64,000 bases of DNA. It comes from Methanothermobacter sp049720995. Lineage in GTDB: Archaea > Methanobacteriota > Methanobacteria > Methanobacteriales > Methanothermobacteraceae. The notes under the pieces are model-generated. The model saw only the letters and a program-made list of their open reading frames with translations. It had not been told where the DNA came from and did no database searches. The translations under genes and the position numbers were made by a program. Position 1 is the first letter of the stretch. Each line of letters opens with the position of its first letter. Positions 34,613 to 44,997 of the stretch are shown here, in pieces. Location: the NCBI RefSeq assembly GCF_049720995.1, contig NZ_JBNASF010000003.1:1-64000 (forward strand), read 5' to 3'.

Positions 34613-34999
34613 ATGTGGAAAGATCTTGCACTTTACATAATCAGGAGTTCGCAGCCATCCGACCGTGTTGTTGAGGTTGGTGCCGGTAGATTCCTGTATG
34701 TTTCAGATTATATCATGAAACATTCAAAAGTTGATTTGGTTCTAACAGATATTAAACCTTCCCGTGGGGACATAATTTGCGATGACATCACTTCACCGGA
34801 CATGGATATCTACAGGGATGCAGCCACCATATATTCCATAAGACCCCCATCTGAACTCCACAACCCCCTTATGATGGTGGCGGACGCTGCCGGTGCCCGG
34901 CTGATCATCAAACCCCTCACTGGAGAAAATATAGTCACAGAAAAGCCCATGAAGCTTGTAAATTACAGGAAAAGCTTTTTCTACCAGTACATTCCATAG
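34613..34999 (+). CDS. UPF0146 family protein, methyltransferase-like
   Basis: 128 aa. Rossmann-type core with VVEVGAGRFLYVSDY near 20, VLTDIKPSRGDIICDDI near 43 and IIKPLTGENIV near 97, resembling a trimmed SAM methyltransferase. UPF0146 proteins are archaeal with no assigned function. ATG 34613, with GTGG a few nt upstream. It is divergent from rimI. The 215 bp to the P-type ATPase hold no gene I can support. Confidence 0.85.
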   Translation: MWKDLALYIIRSSQPSDRVVEVGAGRFLYVSDYIMKHSKVDLVLTDIKPSRGDIICDDITSPDMDIYRDAATIYSIRPPSELHNPLMMVADAAGARLIIKPLTGENIVTEKPMKLVNYRKSFFYQYIP

Positions 35000-35224
35000 A
35001 TCCGTCCAGTTATTATGATGTCCTCAGCTGTGGCTTGCTGAGATGATTTGCTTCAGAGTTGACCCCACCACAACCACACCAATCTTATAATAAAAACACG
35101 CCAATTCTCATAATACTATATACTTTATAAATGAGTAATGAATTTCATGATGGCAATCCAACCAATAATATCATAATCAGAGCCTGAAAAATTGAATTAC
35201 TAAAGAAATTGAAAAGTGTTAAAA

Positions 35225-37723
35225 ATGAAATGGGCCAGGATGAGTGTAAAGGAAGTCTTGAATGAACTTAAAACTTCAGAAAATGGTTTAAAGTCAGAGG
35301 AAGCAGTCAGAAGACTTGAAATTTATGGTAAAAACGAACTGATTGAGGAGAAAAAGGCAGGACCCCTCAGGATGTTCCTTGCCCAGTTCATGGATATACT
35401 CATCATACTCCTCATACTTGCGGCTGTGGCATCCTACTTCGTCGGTGATGTGCTCGATTCTGCCGTCATACTATTCGTGGTGATTGTGAATGCCACGGTT
35501 GGCTTCATACAGGAGTACAGGGCCGAGCGTGCAATGGAGAAGCTCAAGGGCCTGGTATCAACTGAGGCCACGGTTATAAGGGATGGGGTGACCCAGAAAA
35601 TACCAGCCTCTGAGCTCACGGTAGGTGATATTGTAATCATAGAGGAGGGGGACAATGTACCTGCAGATATCAGACTCATAGAAGCCTATGAACTCCGTAT
35701 AGACGAATCAGCACTCACAGGAGAATCCATACCCGTCCAGAAGACACATGAATCCCCTGAGGATGAAAGGGATGTTATCGCATTCATGGACTCTGACGTT
35801 GTATCAGGTCGCGGTAAGGGTGCTGTCATAGCCGTGGGTATGGATACATCAATAGGCAGGATAGCCGAGATGATACAGGAGGATGAGGGTAAGACACCTC
35901 TGCAGGAGAAGATAGCCTCCCTTGGAAAAAGCCTTGGGTTCATAGCGGTGGTTGTATGTACCCTGGTATTCGCCATACAGTTCCTCCGTGGACTTCCGCT
36001 GGTTGACACCTTCATGACCGCTGTTTCACTGGCAGTTGCCTCTGTACCTGAGGGTCTTCCCGCCATACTGACACTCACCCTCGCACTGGGCATGCAGAGG
36101 ATGGCCCGTAGCAATGCCATAGTTAGGAGGCTCCTTGCAGTTGAAACCCTGGGTTCATGTTCGGTGATCTGCACCGACAAGACAGGTACACTCACCCATA
36201 ACCGGATGACAGTGAGGGAATCAGAGCTCACCTCACCAGAGATGGCCCTCCTTGTATGCGCACTCTGCAACAACGCCACCATCTCAGATGATAGGGTCAT
36301 AGGGGACCCCACCGATGCAGCCATACTGAGTTTTGCAGCTGAAAATGGATACAAAAGGAAGGATCTTGAGGAGAAATACCCCCGCCTCATGGAGATACCC
36401 CTCGACAGTAAAAGGAAGAGGATGACCACCATAAACCAGCTGGGTGACGGGCGATACCTCCTCATAAAGGGAGCCCCTGAGATAATACTCGGTAGATGCA
36501 GTTACGTGGATTACAGCGGCTCCCTGAGGGCAATGGATGATGATGAACTGGCTAAATGGATGTCAAGGCTCAACGATATGACATCAAGGGCCCTCCGTGT
36601 TCTGGCCCTTGCATACCGGAAACTACCTGATGGCGATGATGAGGAGAGGGACCTTGTGCTTGCTGGCCTCGTTGGTATGATGGACCCTCCCCGAAAGGAG
36701 GCTGCAGAGGCTATAGAGACCTGCAGAAAGGCAGGTATAAAGGTTGTTATGATCACAGGTGACCACAGGGACACTGCAGTTGCCATAGCACACGAACTGG
36801 GACTCATGGATGATGGTTTAGCCCTCACAGGTAGGGAACTCGATGATCTCTCTGATGATGAATTCGAGGAGATGGTGGAGGACGTGAGGGTCTATGCCCG
36901 TGTCTTCCCTGAACAGAAGGTCAGAATAGTTGAGGCCCTCCAGAGGAGGGGTCACGTGGTTGCCATGACAGGTGATGGTGTCAACGACGCACCCGCCCTC
37001 AAGAAGGCCGCTATAGGTGTCGCAATGGGCAGCGGGACAGATGTTGCAAGGGAATCCTCTGACATGGTGCTCCAGGATGACAACTTCGCAACGATAGTTA
37101 AAGCAGTGAGGGAGGGGCGGACCATCTTCGATAACATAAGGCGCTTCGTTAAGTTCCAGCTTTCAACAAACGTTGGGGCCATCCTGACAATCGTATCGGC
37201 CTCACTCATCAACCTTCCGGTGCCATTCAACCCGATACAGATACTCTGGATAAACATAATAATGGACGGGCCCCCTGCACAGTCCCTGGGTGTTGAGCCC
37301 CCTGAATCCGATATAATGCTCAGAAAACCCGAGAGGGAGGATATAATGCCAGGAAGGAACCTGCTGCGTATAGTGATTGCAGGTGCTGTCATGGCGGCGG
37401 GGACTCTGGGACTCTACATGTACATGCTCTCCTCAGGTACCGGTGTTGAGCGGGCCATGACAGTTGCATTCACGGTCTTTGTGATGTTCCAGATATTCAA
37501 CGTATTCAACTGCAAGTCAAGGACCGGGTTTTCCAACAGGACCCTCATTCTTGCTGTTGCAGCCTCACTCCTGCTGCAGATCCTTGTGGTGTACCTTGCA
37601 CCCCTGGAGGGTGTATTCAGGACCGTCCCCCTCACGCTTACAGACTGGGTCCTCATAGTCGCAGTGGCTTCACTCATACTGATTGTAGAGGCCCTCATGA
37701 GGTTTGCTGATGGGCGGGGATGA
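35225..37723 (+). CDS. Cation-transporting P-type ATPase, P2A (Ca2+/PMR1-like)
   Basis: 832 aa. Order: cation ATPase N-domain 1-65, TM1-2 (about 55-90), actuator domain with LTGES near 170, TM3-4 with the PEGLPA motif typical of Ca2+ pumps, phosphorylation site ICTDKTGTLT near 318, nucleotide domain, MTGDGVNDAPAL near 585, then TM5-10 with ILWINIIMDGPPAQSLG. PEGL plus NxxMD fits Ca2+ or Mn2+ export. No clear SD; ATGs at 35225 and 35240 or GTG at 35216 are possible starts. cobK follows 3 bp later. Confidence 0.93.
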   Translation: MKWARMSVKEVLNELKTSENGLKSEEAVRRLEIYGKNELIEEKKAGPLRMFLAQFMDILIILLILAAVASYFVGDVLDSAVILFVVIVNATVGFIQEYRAERAMEKLKGLVSTEATVIRDGVTQKIPASELTVGDIVIIEEGDNVPADIRLIEAYELRIDESALTGESIPVQKTHESPEDERDVIAFMDSDVVSGRGKGAVIAVGMDTSIGRIAEMIQEDEGKTPLQEKIASLGKSLGFIAVVVCTLVFAIQFLRGLPLVDTFMTAVSLAVASVPEGLPAILTLTLALGMQRMARSNAIVRRLLAVETLGSCSVICTDKTGTLTHNRMTVRESELTSPEMALLVCALCNNATISDDRVIGDPTDAAILSFAAENGYKRKDLEEKYPRLMEIPLDSKRKRMTTINQLGDGRYLLIKGAPEIILGRCSYVDYSGSLRAMDDDELAKWMSRLNDMTSRALRVLALAYRKLPDGDDEERDLVLAGLVGMMDPPRKEAAEAIETCRKAGIKVVMITGDHRDTAVAIAHELGLMDDGLALTGRELDDLSDDEFEEMVEDVRVYARVFPEQKVRIVEALQRRGHVVAMTGDGVNDAPALKKAAIGVAMGSGTDVARESSDMVLQDDNFATIVKAVREGRTIFDNIRRFVKFQLSTNVGAILTIVSASLINLPVPFNPIQILWINIIMDGPPAQSLGVEPPESDIMLRKPEREDIMPGRNLLRIVIAGAVMAAGTLGLYMYMLSSGTGVERAMTVAFTVFVMFQIFNVFNCKSRTGFSNRTLILAVAASLLLQILVVYLAPLEGVFRTVPLTLTDWVLIVAVASLILIVEALMRFADGRG

Positions 37724-37726
37724 GCT

Positions 37727-38521
37727 ATGAATGTTATTGTGATGGCAGGAACCAGGGACGCCAGGAGGATCATTGAAGAACTCTCAAAGGATCCTCGAAT
37801 TGATATAACAGCCACGGCAACCACTGAATACGGTGCGGGGCTTGCAGAAATGTCAGGGGCATTGAGAACAGTGCGCGGACCCCTTGACCGGTTCGGACTG
37901 GGCGAACTGATAGATGAAATCGGTGTTGAGCTCCTAATAGACGCCACCCACCCCTTTGCGGCAAGGGCCACTGAAAACGCGCTCCTGGCATGCCATGATA
38001 CAGGAATAACCTACCTGAGGTTCGAAAGACCGCTGCTGGATGTTGAGGGCGCCATAAGGGTTGAATCATTCCGCAGGGCCGGGGAGGTGGCCTCATCACT
38101 CCTTAGGGAGGGTGAGGTGGCAATGCACCTTGCAGGGGTCTCAACACTACCTGAGGTTCTTGAGTCACTTGAGCCAGAAAGGGTTGCGGTCCGGGTCCTC
38201 CCCCAGACATCATCCATTGAGGCATGCCACAGGCTTGGAGTGCCCCCAGGGCAGATCATCGCCATGCAGGGCACGTTCTCTCAAGAGATGAACAGGGTGC
38301 TCATGAAGGAATACCATGCCGGTGCAGTCATCACGAAGGAGAGTGGGGAGACAGGAGGTCTCCCTGAGAAGGTTGCTGCGGCATCAGAGCTTGGAATACC
38401 CATCATCCTCGTTGAAAGACCAGGAATTGACCTGAAAGGAGAGAGGGTATTCCATGACATTAAGGAACTTGTAGAGCATGTCACCGGCATCCCGAAGAAA
38501 GAAACCAATAACCGCCTTTAA
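37727..38521 (+). CDS. cobK: Precorrin-6x/cobalt-precorrin-6A reductase
   Basis: 264 aa. CobK/CbiJ family: NVIVMAGTRDARRIIEEL with the G-T-DAR signature at the N-terminus, LLIDATHPFAARATENA near 65, ITYLRFERP near 90, and VITKESGETGGLPEKV near 205. It reduces the corrin precursor in cobalamin synthesis, needed for corrinoid-dependent methyl transfer. ATG 37727, a few bases after the P-type ATPase stop. Convergent with moeA. Only one corrin gene is here. Confidence 0.93.
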   Translation: MNVIVMAGTRDARRIIEELSKDPRIDITATATTEYGAGLAEMSGALRTVRGPLDRFGLGELIDEIGVELLIDATHPFAARATENALLACHDTGITYLRFERPLLDVEGAIRVESFRRAGEVASSLLREGEVAMHLAGVSTLPEVLESLEPERVAVRVLPQTSSIEACHRLGVPPGQIIAMQGTFSQEMNRVLMKEYHAGAVITKESGETGGLPEKVAAASELGIPIILVERPGIDLKGERVFHDIKELVEHVTGIPKKETNNRL

Positions 38522-38539
38522 ATATTTCAAGGAATAATT

Positions 38540-39766
38540 TCACCTGTTCTCAAAGAGGACAACCTCAACCTCCTCCCCCTCATTGAGTATCTCAACGTTT
38601 TTTGGCACCTCAATGTACCCATCGGCCCCTGCAAGGGCTGCTATTGCACCGGAATCCCTGAATATGGGTCTTGCATATTGGCCATCAACCCTCACAAGTG
38701 CATACTGGACCCTGCCCCTTGATGAGTGGAATCTCTCCGCAAGTTTAAGTGTCCTCACGGAACCCTCGGGCGCTTTCATTCCTGAGAGTTCCCTGAGTAA
38801 TGGTTCCACAAGTGACCTGAAAACCAGAAGGGCTGCAACCGGGAAACCAGGGAGCCCCACCACCATCTTACCGTCAACCACCCCCACTATGGTGGGCTTA
38901 CCCGGTTTCATGGAGATGCCATGAATGATAACACGCCCGAGATCCTCAAGCACATCAGCCAGGACATCACCTGCCCCCGCAGAGGTGCCGCCTGATGTTA
39001 TAACAAGGTCCGCTTTACCCAGCCCCTCAATGAGGGCCTTCCTGAGTTCATCGTAATCATCCCCAACTATACCCCCACGGCTGACACTGCAGCCGGCATC
39101 CCTCAGGGCTGCAGATATTCCTGAAGAATTTGAATCAAATATCTTTGCCGGTTCAAGTTTCCCTGCCGGCTCAATGAGCTCATTACCCGTTGATATGACA
39201 TGCACAGAGGGTTTTGATATAACATTCACCGAGGTGACCCCTGCAGCTGAAAGCGCCGCGATCTTGTCGGGTGAGAGTACCTTTCCGCCCTCCACAAGTA
39301 CACTGCCCGCCTCAATATCAGATCCTGCAGCCGCTATATGCTGCGATGGATATGCTGGCCTCTGGATGTAGACGTCCTCACCACTAACCTCGGTGTACTC
39401 AACCATGACAACTGCATCGGCACCCTCGGGTACAGGAGCCCCGGTACTTATCCTGGTGCATGAACCGCTTTCAACCCTCCTTGATGGAGAAGAGCCTGCC
39501 TCAACCGTCTCGATACACCTTAGCCTCACCGGTTTCTCATCGCTTGCCCCAAAGGTATCTGAGGACACCACCGCATACCCATCCCGGGATGCCCTGTCAA
39601 ATGGTGGCAGGTCAATGGGGCTTTCAGCATCCTCTGCAAGTACCCTCCCAGGGGCATCATCAATATTAACTGTTTCGGAACCTCTACTGTAAAGTTCCCT
39701 GAAGAGATCAGCCATTATCCTCCTTGCATCGTCCAGATCGATTATATCAAGAAATTCGACTCCCAT
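38540..39766 (-). CDS. moeA: Molybdopterin molybdenumtransferase MoeA
   Basis: 408 aa. All four MoeA domains: N-terminal FDRASRDGYAV, beta-rich RISTGAPVPEGADAVVMVEY near 105, the MoCF_biosynth domain with ITSGGTSAGAGDVLADVLED near 255 and GLPGFPVAAL near 310, and a C-terminal domain after 325. It inserts Mo or W into molybdopterin for formylmethanofuran dehydrogenase. ATG 39766, GGTGAT 3 nt upstream. It shares a TATA-rich region with the divergent aIF1A gene. Confidence 0.96.
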   Translation of the reverse strand: MGVEFLDIIDLDDARRIMADLFRELYSRGSETVNIDDAPGRVLAEDAESPIDLPPFDRASRDGYAVVSSDTFGASDEKPVRLRCIETVEAGSSPSRRVESGSCTRISTGAPVPEGADAVVMVEYTEVSGEDVYIQRPAYPSQHIAAAGSDIEAGSVLVEGGKVLSPDKIAALSAAGVTSVNVISKPSVHVISTGNELIEPAGKLEPAKIFDSNSSGISAALRDAGCSVSRGGIVGDDYDELRKALIEGLGKADLVITSGGTSAGAGDVLADVLEDLGRVIIHGISMKPGKPTIVGVVDGKMVVGLPGFPVAALLVFRSLVEPLLRELSGMKAPEGSVRTLKLAERFHSSRGRVQYALVRVDGQYARPIFRDSGAIAALAGADGYIEVPKNVEILNEGEEVEVVLFENR

Positions 39767-39792
39767 TGAATCACCATGAAGCAGTCTAGCAA

Positions 39793-39804
39793 TTTATTTA
39801 TATC
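39793..39804 (+). promoter_or_regulatory. Divergent promoter between moeA and aIF1A
   Basis: TTTATATC at 39797-39804 on the plus strand is the likely TATA box for the aIF1A operon, leaving a leader of about 75 nt. On the minus strand the same bases read GATATAAAT, about 30 bp from the moeA start, where a TATA box is expected for a nearly leaderless moeA. Confidence 0.45.
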
Positions 39805-39902
39805 TGCACCGGTAATAAATTATACTGTCTATTTCTTTGATTGCTGAATGTGTAATCGCATTAGAATCAAAGTTAATCAACGAAAAAAGAGGAGGAGAGT
39901 AT

Positions 39903-40202
39903 TTGAGTAGAGGACACCAGACACAAGAAGTTAGGCGTGTGAGGACGCCCAGGAAGGGTGAGATACCTGGAGTTGTTGAGCAGATAATGGGGCACGGGAA
40001 GCTCAAGGTGAGGTGTGCCGATGGCCATATAAGGCTTGGCAGAATCCCGGGCAAGATGAAGAAGAGGATATGGATCCGTGAGGGTGACGTTGTACTCGTG
40101 AAGCCATGGGAGTTCCAGAGCGAGGAGAAGGCCGATATCGTGTGGAGGTACACCCGTACAGAGTCCAACTGGCTTGAGAGGAAGGGCTACCTTAAACTCT
40201 GA
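39903..40202 (+). CDS. eif1a: Translation initiation factor aIF-1A
   Basis: 99 aa. OB-fold S1-like domain: GEIPGVVEQIMGHGKLKVRC near 23 and KRIWIREGDVVLVKPWEFQ near 58. aIF1A sits in the A site of the small subunit during start selection. TTG 39903 with GGAGGAG SD; an ORF from ATG 39837 extends it but homologues begin near SRGHQTQ. First gene of a run with the Rio1 kinase and KH protein, all acting on the small ribosomal subunit. Confidence 0.95.
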   Translation: MSRGHQTQEVRRVRTPRKGEIPGVVEQIMGHGKLKVRCADGHIRLGRIPGKMKKRIWIREGDVVLVKPWEFQSEEKADIVWRYTRTESNWLERKGYLKL

Positions 40203-40226
40203 TTGTTCCAAGAGAAGTTGATTTTA

Positions 40227-41087
40227 ATGGATCCTGAAGAAACAGGGCAGCCTCCTGAACTCAGGGCACTTAAATCAGGGGCCATGGATAGGGTAGACTC
40301 TGATCTTGGACGGATGGAGGCTGTCAAGAGGTTGAAGGGTGTTGAGGACCGGAGGGTTGGTAGTGAGGTCTTTGATGAGCTTACCCTCAAAACACTCTAC
40401 AAACTTGCCAATTCAGGTTACCTTGCTGTGCTCAATGGTGCTGTGAGCACCGGTAAGGAAGCGAATGTCTTCAAGGGCATAACCGATAACGATGAATTTG
40501 TTGCTGTCAAGATCTACCGTGTCGCCACATCTGACTTCAGGAAGATGCAGTACTACATACAGGGCGACCCGCGGTTCAGGGTGAGGACAACCAACAGACG
40601 CCAGCTTGTCCAGGCATGGGTTAACAAGGAGTTCAGGAACCTCAAAAGAGCCCTTGAAGCTGGTGTCCGTGTGCCGGAACCCATGGTTGCAAGGGACAAC
40701 ATCCTCATAATGGAGTTCATCGGGGATGATGGTGAGCCTGCGCCCACCATGAGGGAGGTTCCACCTGAGGATCCTGAGGGTGTACTTGAGTTAATAGTTG
40801 AGTACATGCACCGTCTCTACACCGGTGCAAGGCTTGTGCATGGGGATCTGTCATTCTTCAACATACTGAACCATTCAGGGGAGCCTGTTATAATCGATGT
40901 ATCCCAGGCAATGGTCCTTGATCACCCGCTGGCCATGGAACTCCTTGAAAGGGATATAAAGAACGTGGTCCGCGACTTCAAAAGGCTGGGGGTCAGTGCA
41001 AGTGAGGATGATATAAGGAGAAGAATTAAAAGGGAACCAGAACCCTTAAAAAAACAAAGCCGGGAAAAAGAATTAAATGAACCGTAA
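40227..41087 (+). CDS. rio1: RIO-type atypical serine protein kinase Rio1
   Basis: 286 aa. RIO domain: STGKEANVF P-loop equivalent near 75, VAVKIYR catalytic Lys near 94, LVHGDLSFFNIL catalytic loop near 206, and VIIDVSQAM metal-binding segment near 224. Rio1 releases maturation factors from the pre-small subunit. Start set at ATG 40227; TTG codons upstream are possible. The basic tail RRIKREPEPLKKQSREKE is encoded by, and continues into, a decayed repeat of AGAATTAAA units. Confidence 0.95.
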   Translation: MDPEETGQPPELRALKSGAMDRVDSDLGRMEAVKRLKGVEDRRVGSEVFDELTLKTLYKLANSGYLAVLNGAVSTGKEANVFKGITDNDEFVAVKIYRVATSDFRKMQYYIQGDPRFRVRTTNRRQLVQAWVNKEFRNLKRALEAGVRVPEPMVARDNILIMEFIGDDGEPAPTMREVPPEDPEGVLELIVEYMHRLYTGARLVHGDLSFFNILNHSGEPVIIDVSQAMVLDHPLAMELLERDIKNVVRDFKRLGVSASEDDIRRRIKREPEPLKKQSREKELNEP

Positions 41088-41150
41088 CCTTATAAAGAAA
41101 AGAATTAAAGAACCACGGTACCCCAATGCAGAAAAGAATTAAAAAGAAAA
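41022..41150 (+). repeat. Decayed repeat around the rio1 stop
   Basis: AGAATTAAA occurs at 41022-41030, 41069-41077, 41101-41109 and 41135-41143, each followed within a few nt by AACC. The first two units are in the rio1 tail codons, the last two lie past its stop. Confidence 0.55.
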
Positions 41151-41295
41151 CCATAAGATCCATTACCTGGAACCCTGAAGATAAGGATCCATCCCCGATA
41201 AGAAATCAGAAATAGAAAATCCGCTGGATACCCTGCAGGAAGTTACTGTAAGTGTTATAAAAGTTGATCCTTACTTACTCATTGAGGTGAATCAG

Positions 41296-41862
41296 ATGCC
41301 CACCGAAGAATATCTCAAAATACCCCGAGAAAGGGTAGGAGTTCTGATAGGTAAGAATGGTGAGGTCAAGTCACAGATCGAACGCCTCACCCAGACAGAC
41401 CTTGAAATTGACAGTGAAACAGGAGCAGTTACACTCATACCCAGGGATGAACTCGAAGATCCCCTATCACCATGGAAGGCAAGAAACATAGTGAGGGCCA
41501 TAGGACGTGGCTTCAACCCAGAGGTTGCCCTCAGGCTCCTGGATGATGATGTTGCCCTTGACATCATCAAGATAACCGACTATGTCGGTAAATCCAAAAA
41601 GGCCATAGCAAGACAGAAGGGCCGTGTAATAGGTCGGGGCGGTATAACCAGACGCATAATCCATGATATGACCGGGGTGGATATATCGGTCTATGGAAAA
41701 ACCGTTGCACTTATAGGTGAATTTGAAAAGCTCTCTGTTGCAAGGGAAGCAGTTGAAATGATACTCAATGGCGCCAGGCACAAGTCTGTGTATGCATTTC
41801 TTGAAAAGAAGAAACAGGAAATGAAAATGAAGGAGTTTCAGGAAGGCGTTAAATTCATGTAA
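41296..41862 (+). CDS. KH-domain RNA-binding protein (Pno1/Dim2-like)
   Basis: 188 aa with two KH domains: about 8-60 (LKIPRERVGVLIGKNGEVKSQ) and 95-150 (RQKGRVIGRGGITRRIIHDM, GxxG in both), and an Arg/Lys-rich C-terminus. The eukaryotic counterpart Pno1/Dim2 binds pre-18S rRNA near its 3' end. ATG 41296 with GGTGAA 4 nt upstream. It follows the Rio1 gene after about 200 bp and probably has its own promoter (GTTATAAAAG near 41256). Confidence 0.93.
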   Translation: MPTEEYLKIPRERVGVLIGKNGEVKSQIERLTQTDLEIDSETGAVTLIPRDELEDPLSPWKARNIVRAIGRGFNPEVALRLLDDDVALDIIKITDYVGKSKKAIARQKGRVIGRGGITRRIIHDMTGVDISVYGKTVALIGEFEKLSVAREAVEMILNGARHKSVYAFLEKKKQEMKMKEFQEGVKFM

Positions 41863-41889
41863 ACTCCGCCATAAACCTGTTTTTTGTGA

Positions 41890-41922
41890 GGGCGAATTTC
41901 AAGTATTTCACAAGTATCGCCC
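41890..41922. repeat. Inverted repeat after the KH gene
   Basis: GGGCGA (41890-41895) and TCGCCC (41917-41922) with a 21-nt loop containing CAAGTAT twice. It lies 30 bp after the KH stop; a hairpin or protein site is possible. No poly-T follows directly. Confidence 0.4.
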
Positions 41923-41962
41923 GAACTATGCTTTCTTGAATAGTTACATCTAGGGGTATAAG

Positions 41963-41970
41963 TTTATATG
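41963..41970 (+). promoter_or_regulatory. TATA box of the Topo VI operon
   Basis: TTTATATG in a TATA-rich stretch (TATAAGTT occurs at 41957 and 41973). The TTG start of top6B is 80 bp downstream, giving an untranslated leader of about 55-60 nt. Confidence 0.5.
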
Positions 41971-42050
41971 CTATAAGTTATACATATATGCATATGAGCA
42001 TGGTATCCCATGTGTATTATCCTGTGAAAAATTTTTAAGGAGGCGAACTT

Positions 42051-43617
42051 TTGGCTAGGCAAGCTTTGGATCTCTTTGACGAAGGATTCCAGGAACTCAC
42101 CCCCTCAGAATTCTTCAGGAAAAACAAGCAGATGCTGGGTTTTACAGGGAAGATAAGGTCACTGACGATAGTTTTTCATGAACTCATAACAAACAGTTTT
42201 GACGCCGCAGAAGAGGCGGGCATACTCCCTGAAATCAAAATAGATCTCAAAAGAATTGGCAAGGACCACTACATCCTCAGACACCAGGACAACGGCCCAG
42301 GAATACCTGAAAAGTACATTCCCAAGGTATTCTGTACCATGTTCGCCGGGTCCAAGTTCAGGAACATCCAGTCCAGGGGGCAGCAGGGACTTGGATGCAG
42401 TGGTTGCGTTCTATTATCACAGATGACCACAGGAAAACCCATAAAGGTCATCTCAGGAACCAGGGAAAACGGCGAACTCAAGGGGGTCAAAATGATCCTC
42501 AAGATGGACGTTAAGAAGAACCAGGGCCTCATACTCGAAAAGGAGGAGGTCGAGGTTGAGGACACGGGGGTCTGCATAGAGCTCCACTTCAAGGATGTCT
42601 CCTACTCACTCTCAGAGCAGGGAGCCTACGAGTACATAAGGAGGACAATGATAGCCAACCCCCATGCAAAGATAATATTCAATGACCCCACAGGAAACCG
42701 CTACGTCTTCAACAGGGCATCAGACGTTATCCCCCCAATGCCAAAGGAGGTCCTCCCACACCCATGGGGTGTCACAGCCGATGACCTCATATTCATGGCA
42801 AAGCACACCGATAAGAGACGGTTCAGGAGCATGCTTACAAGCAACCTCTCGAGGATGTCCTCCAAGAAGATAAAGGAACTCGAGGAGCTCACAGGCATAG
42901 ACCTCAACAAGCGCCCCAAGGATATGAAGTGGGAGGAGGCCGAGAGCATAGTTGAGGCCTTCAAGAAGATGAAGTTCATGTCACCACCAACCTCTGGCCT
43001 CATACCCATCGGGGAGGAGCAGATTGAGAAGGGTATGAGGGAGATACTCCAGCCAGAGTTCACTGCCACCGTTACAAGAAAACCCAAAACCTACCGTGGG
43101 GGTATAGCATTTGTGGTTGAGGCGGGTATAGCCTACGGTGGAAACTCCGGTAGAATGGTTGGTGACCAGAGGAAGGCTGAGATAATGAGGTTCGCCAACA
43201 GGGTCCCCCTAACCTTTGATGCCGGCAGCTGCGCAATAACCGAGGGTGTTAAGAGCCTTGACTGGAGGCGCTACGGCATAAGGGACCTTGAAAATACGCC
43301 CCTCACCATATTTGTGAATATTGTATCAACCAATGTCCCCTACCTCTCAACAGGTAAGCAGAGCGTTGCGCCTGAACCTGAAATACTCCATGAGATCAGG
43401 CAGGCCACCATGATAGCTGCAAGAAAACTCTACAAGTACCTCAGGAAGAAGAAGGCCGCCAAGGAGGAGGCTGAGAGGGCAAAGGTATTTGAAACCTACG
43501 TCCCGGTGATCATAAAGCAGGCGGCTCTCCTGGCGGAGAGGGAGGAACCGGATTACAGGGAACTCCTGGACACAGTTACAAGAAGGGCAAAACTTGAAAT
43601 TCTGGGGGAATCACTAG

Positions 43618-43625
<8 letters not shown>
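42051..43625 (+). CDS. top6B: DNA topoisomerase VI subunit B
   Basis: 524 aa. GHKL ATPase: NSFDAAEEAGILPEI near 45, HQDNGPGIPEKY near 75, GQQGLGCSGCVLL near 107, then the transducer domain after about 310. TopoVIB binds ATP and drives strand passage by subunit A. TTG start 42051 with AGGAGGCG SD. The stop overlaps the start of top6A by 8 bp. Confidence 0.98.
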
Positions 43626-44666
<1,041 letters not shown>

Positions 44667-44679
<13 letters not shown>

Positions 44680-44710
44680 CCCAGTTCTCCATATTTATTT
44701 ATTTTTTAAG
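44667..44710 (+). terminator. Hairpin plus T-rich terminator after top6A
   Basis: GGAGAAC (44667-44673) pairs with GTTCTCC (44684-44690) around the stop codon, followed by ATATTTATTTATTTTTT. The shape resembles an intrinsic terminator; archaeal termination mainly needs the T-run. Confidence 0.6.
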
Positions 44711-44980
44711 TTCCTTCTGGAATAATAGAAGTTCTCATCCCAAAAGCTACTGGTTTTTAATGGTTATCAAATCCTCAAATCCTCAGAAATAAATTTAGAA
44801 TAAATCCAGAGATGATAAGAACCTCCATAACACGACCATCCCCCTCACAGACAACACCGGAATCAATCCCTAAGGCCTTCGCTCCACTTCAGAGATAACT
44901 ATATAAAATAATCAATGCGAAATAATATCAGATTACACCTTTAACTTAAGAGGTTCCTCTGGGAACAGAAGTTTTCAGGG
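44711..44980. other. Intergenic region before GAPDH
   Basis: About 270 bp with no gene. An AACTATATAAAATAATC stretch near 44898-44914 is a good TATA candidate for GAPDH, leaving a leader near 75 nt, and GGAGGT precedes the start. Nothing else recognised. Confidence 0.5.
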
Positions 44981-44997
44981 GATAGGAGGTTTCTTTA

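Noticed and set aside
35015..35065. Possible C/D box guide RNA after UPF0146 (ATGATGT, CTGA, AGATGA)
   Set aside because: C and C' boxes each have a mismatch and no good D box follows; not enough to claim an RNA gene.
35686..36465. Long antisense ORF of 259 codons inside the P-type ATPase
   Set aside because: Serine/threonine-rich shadow of the real gene's codon bias.
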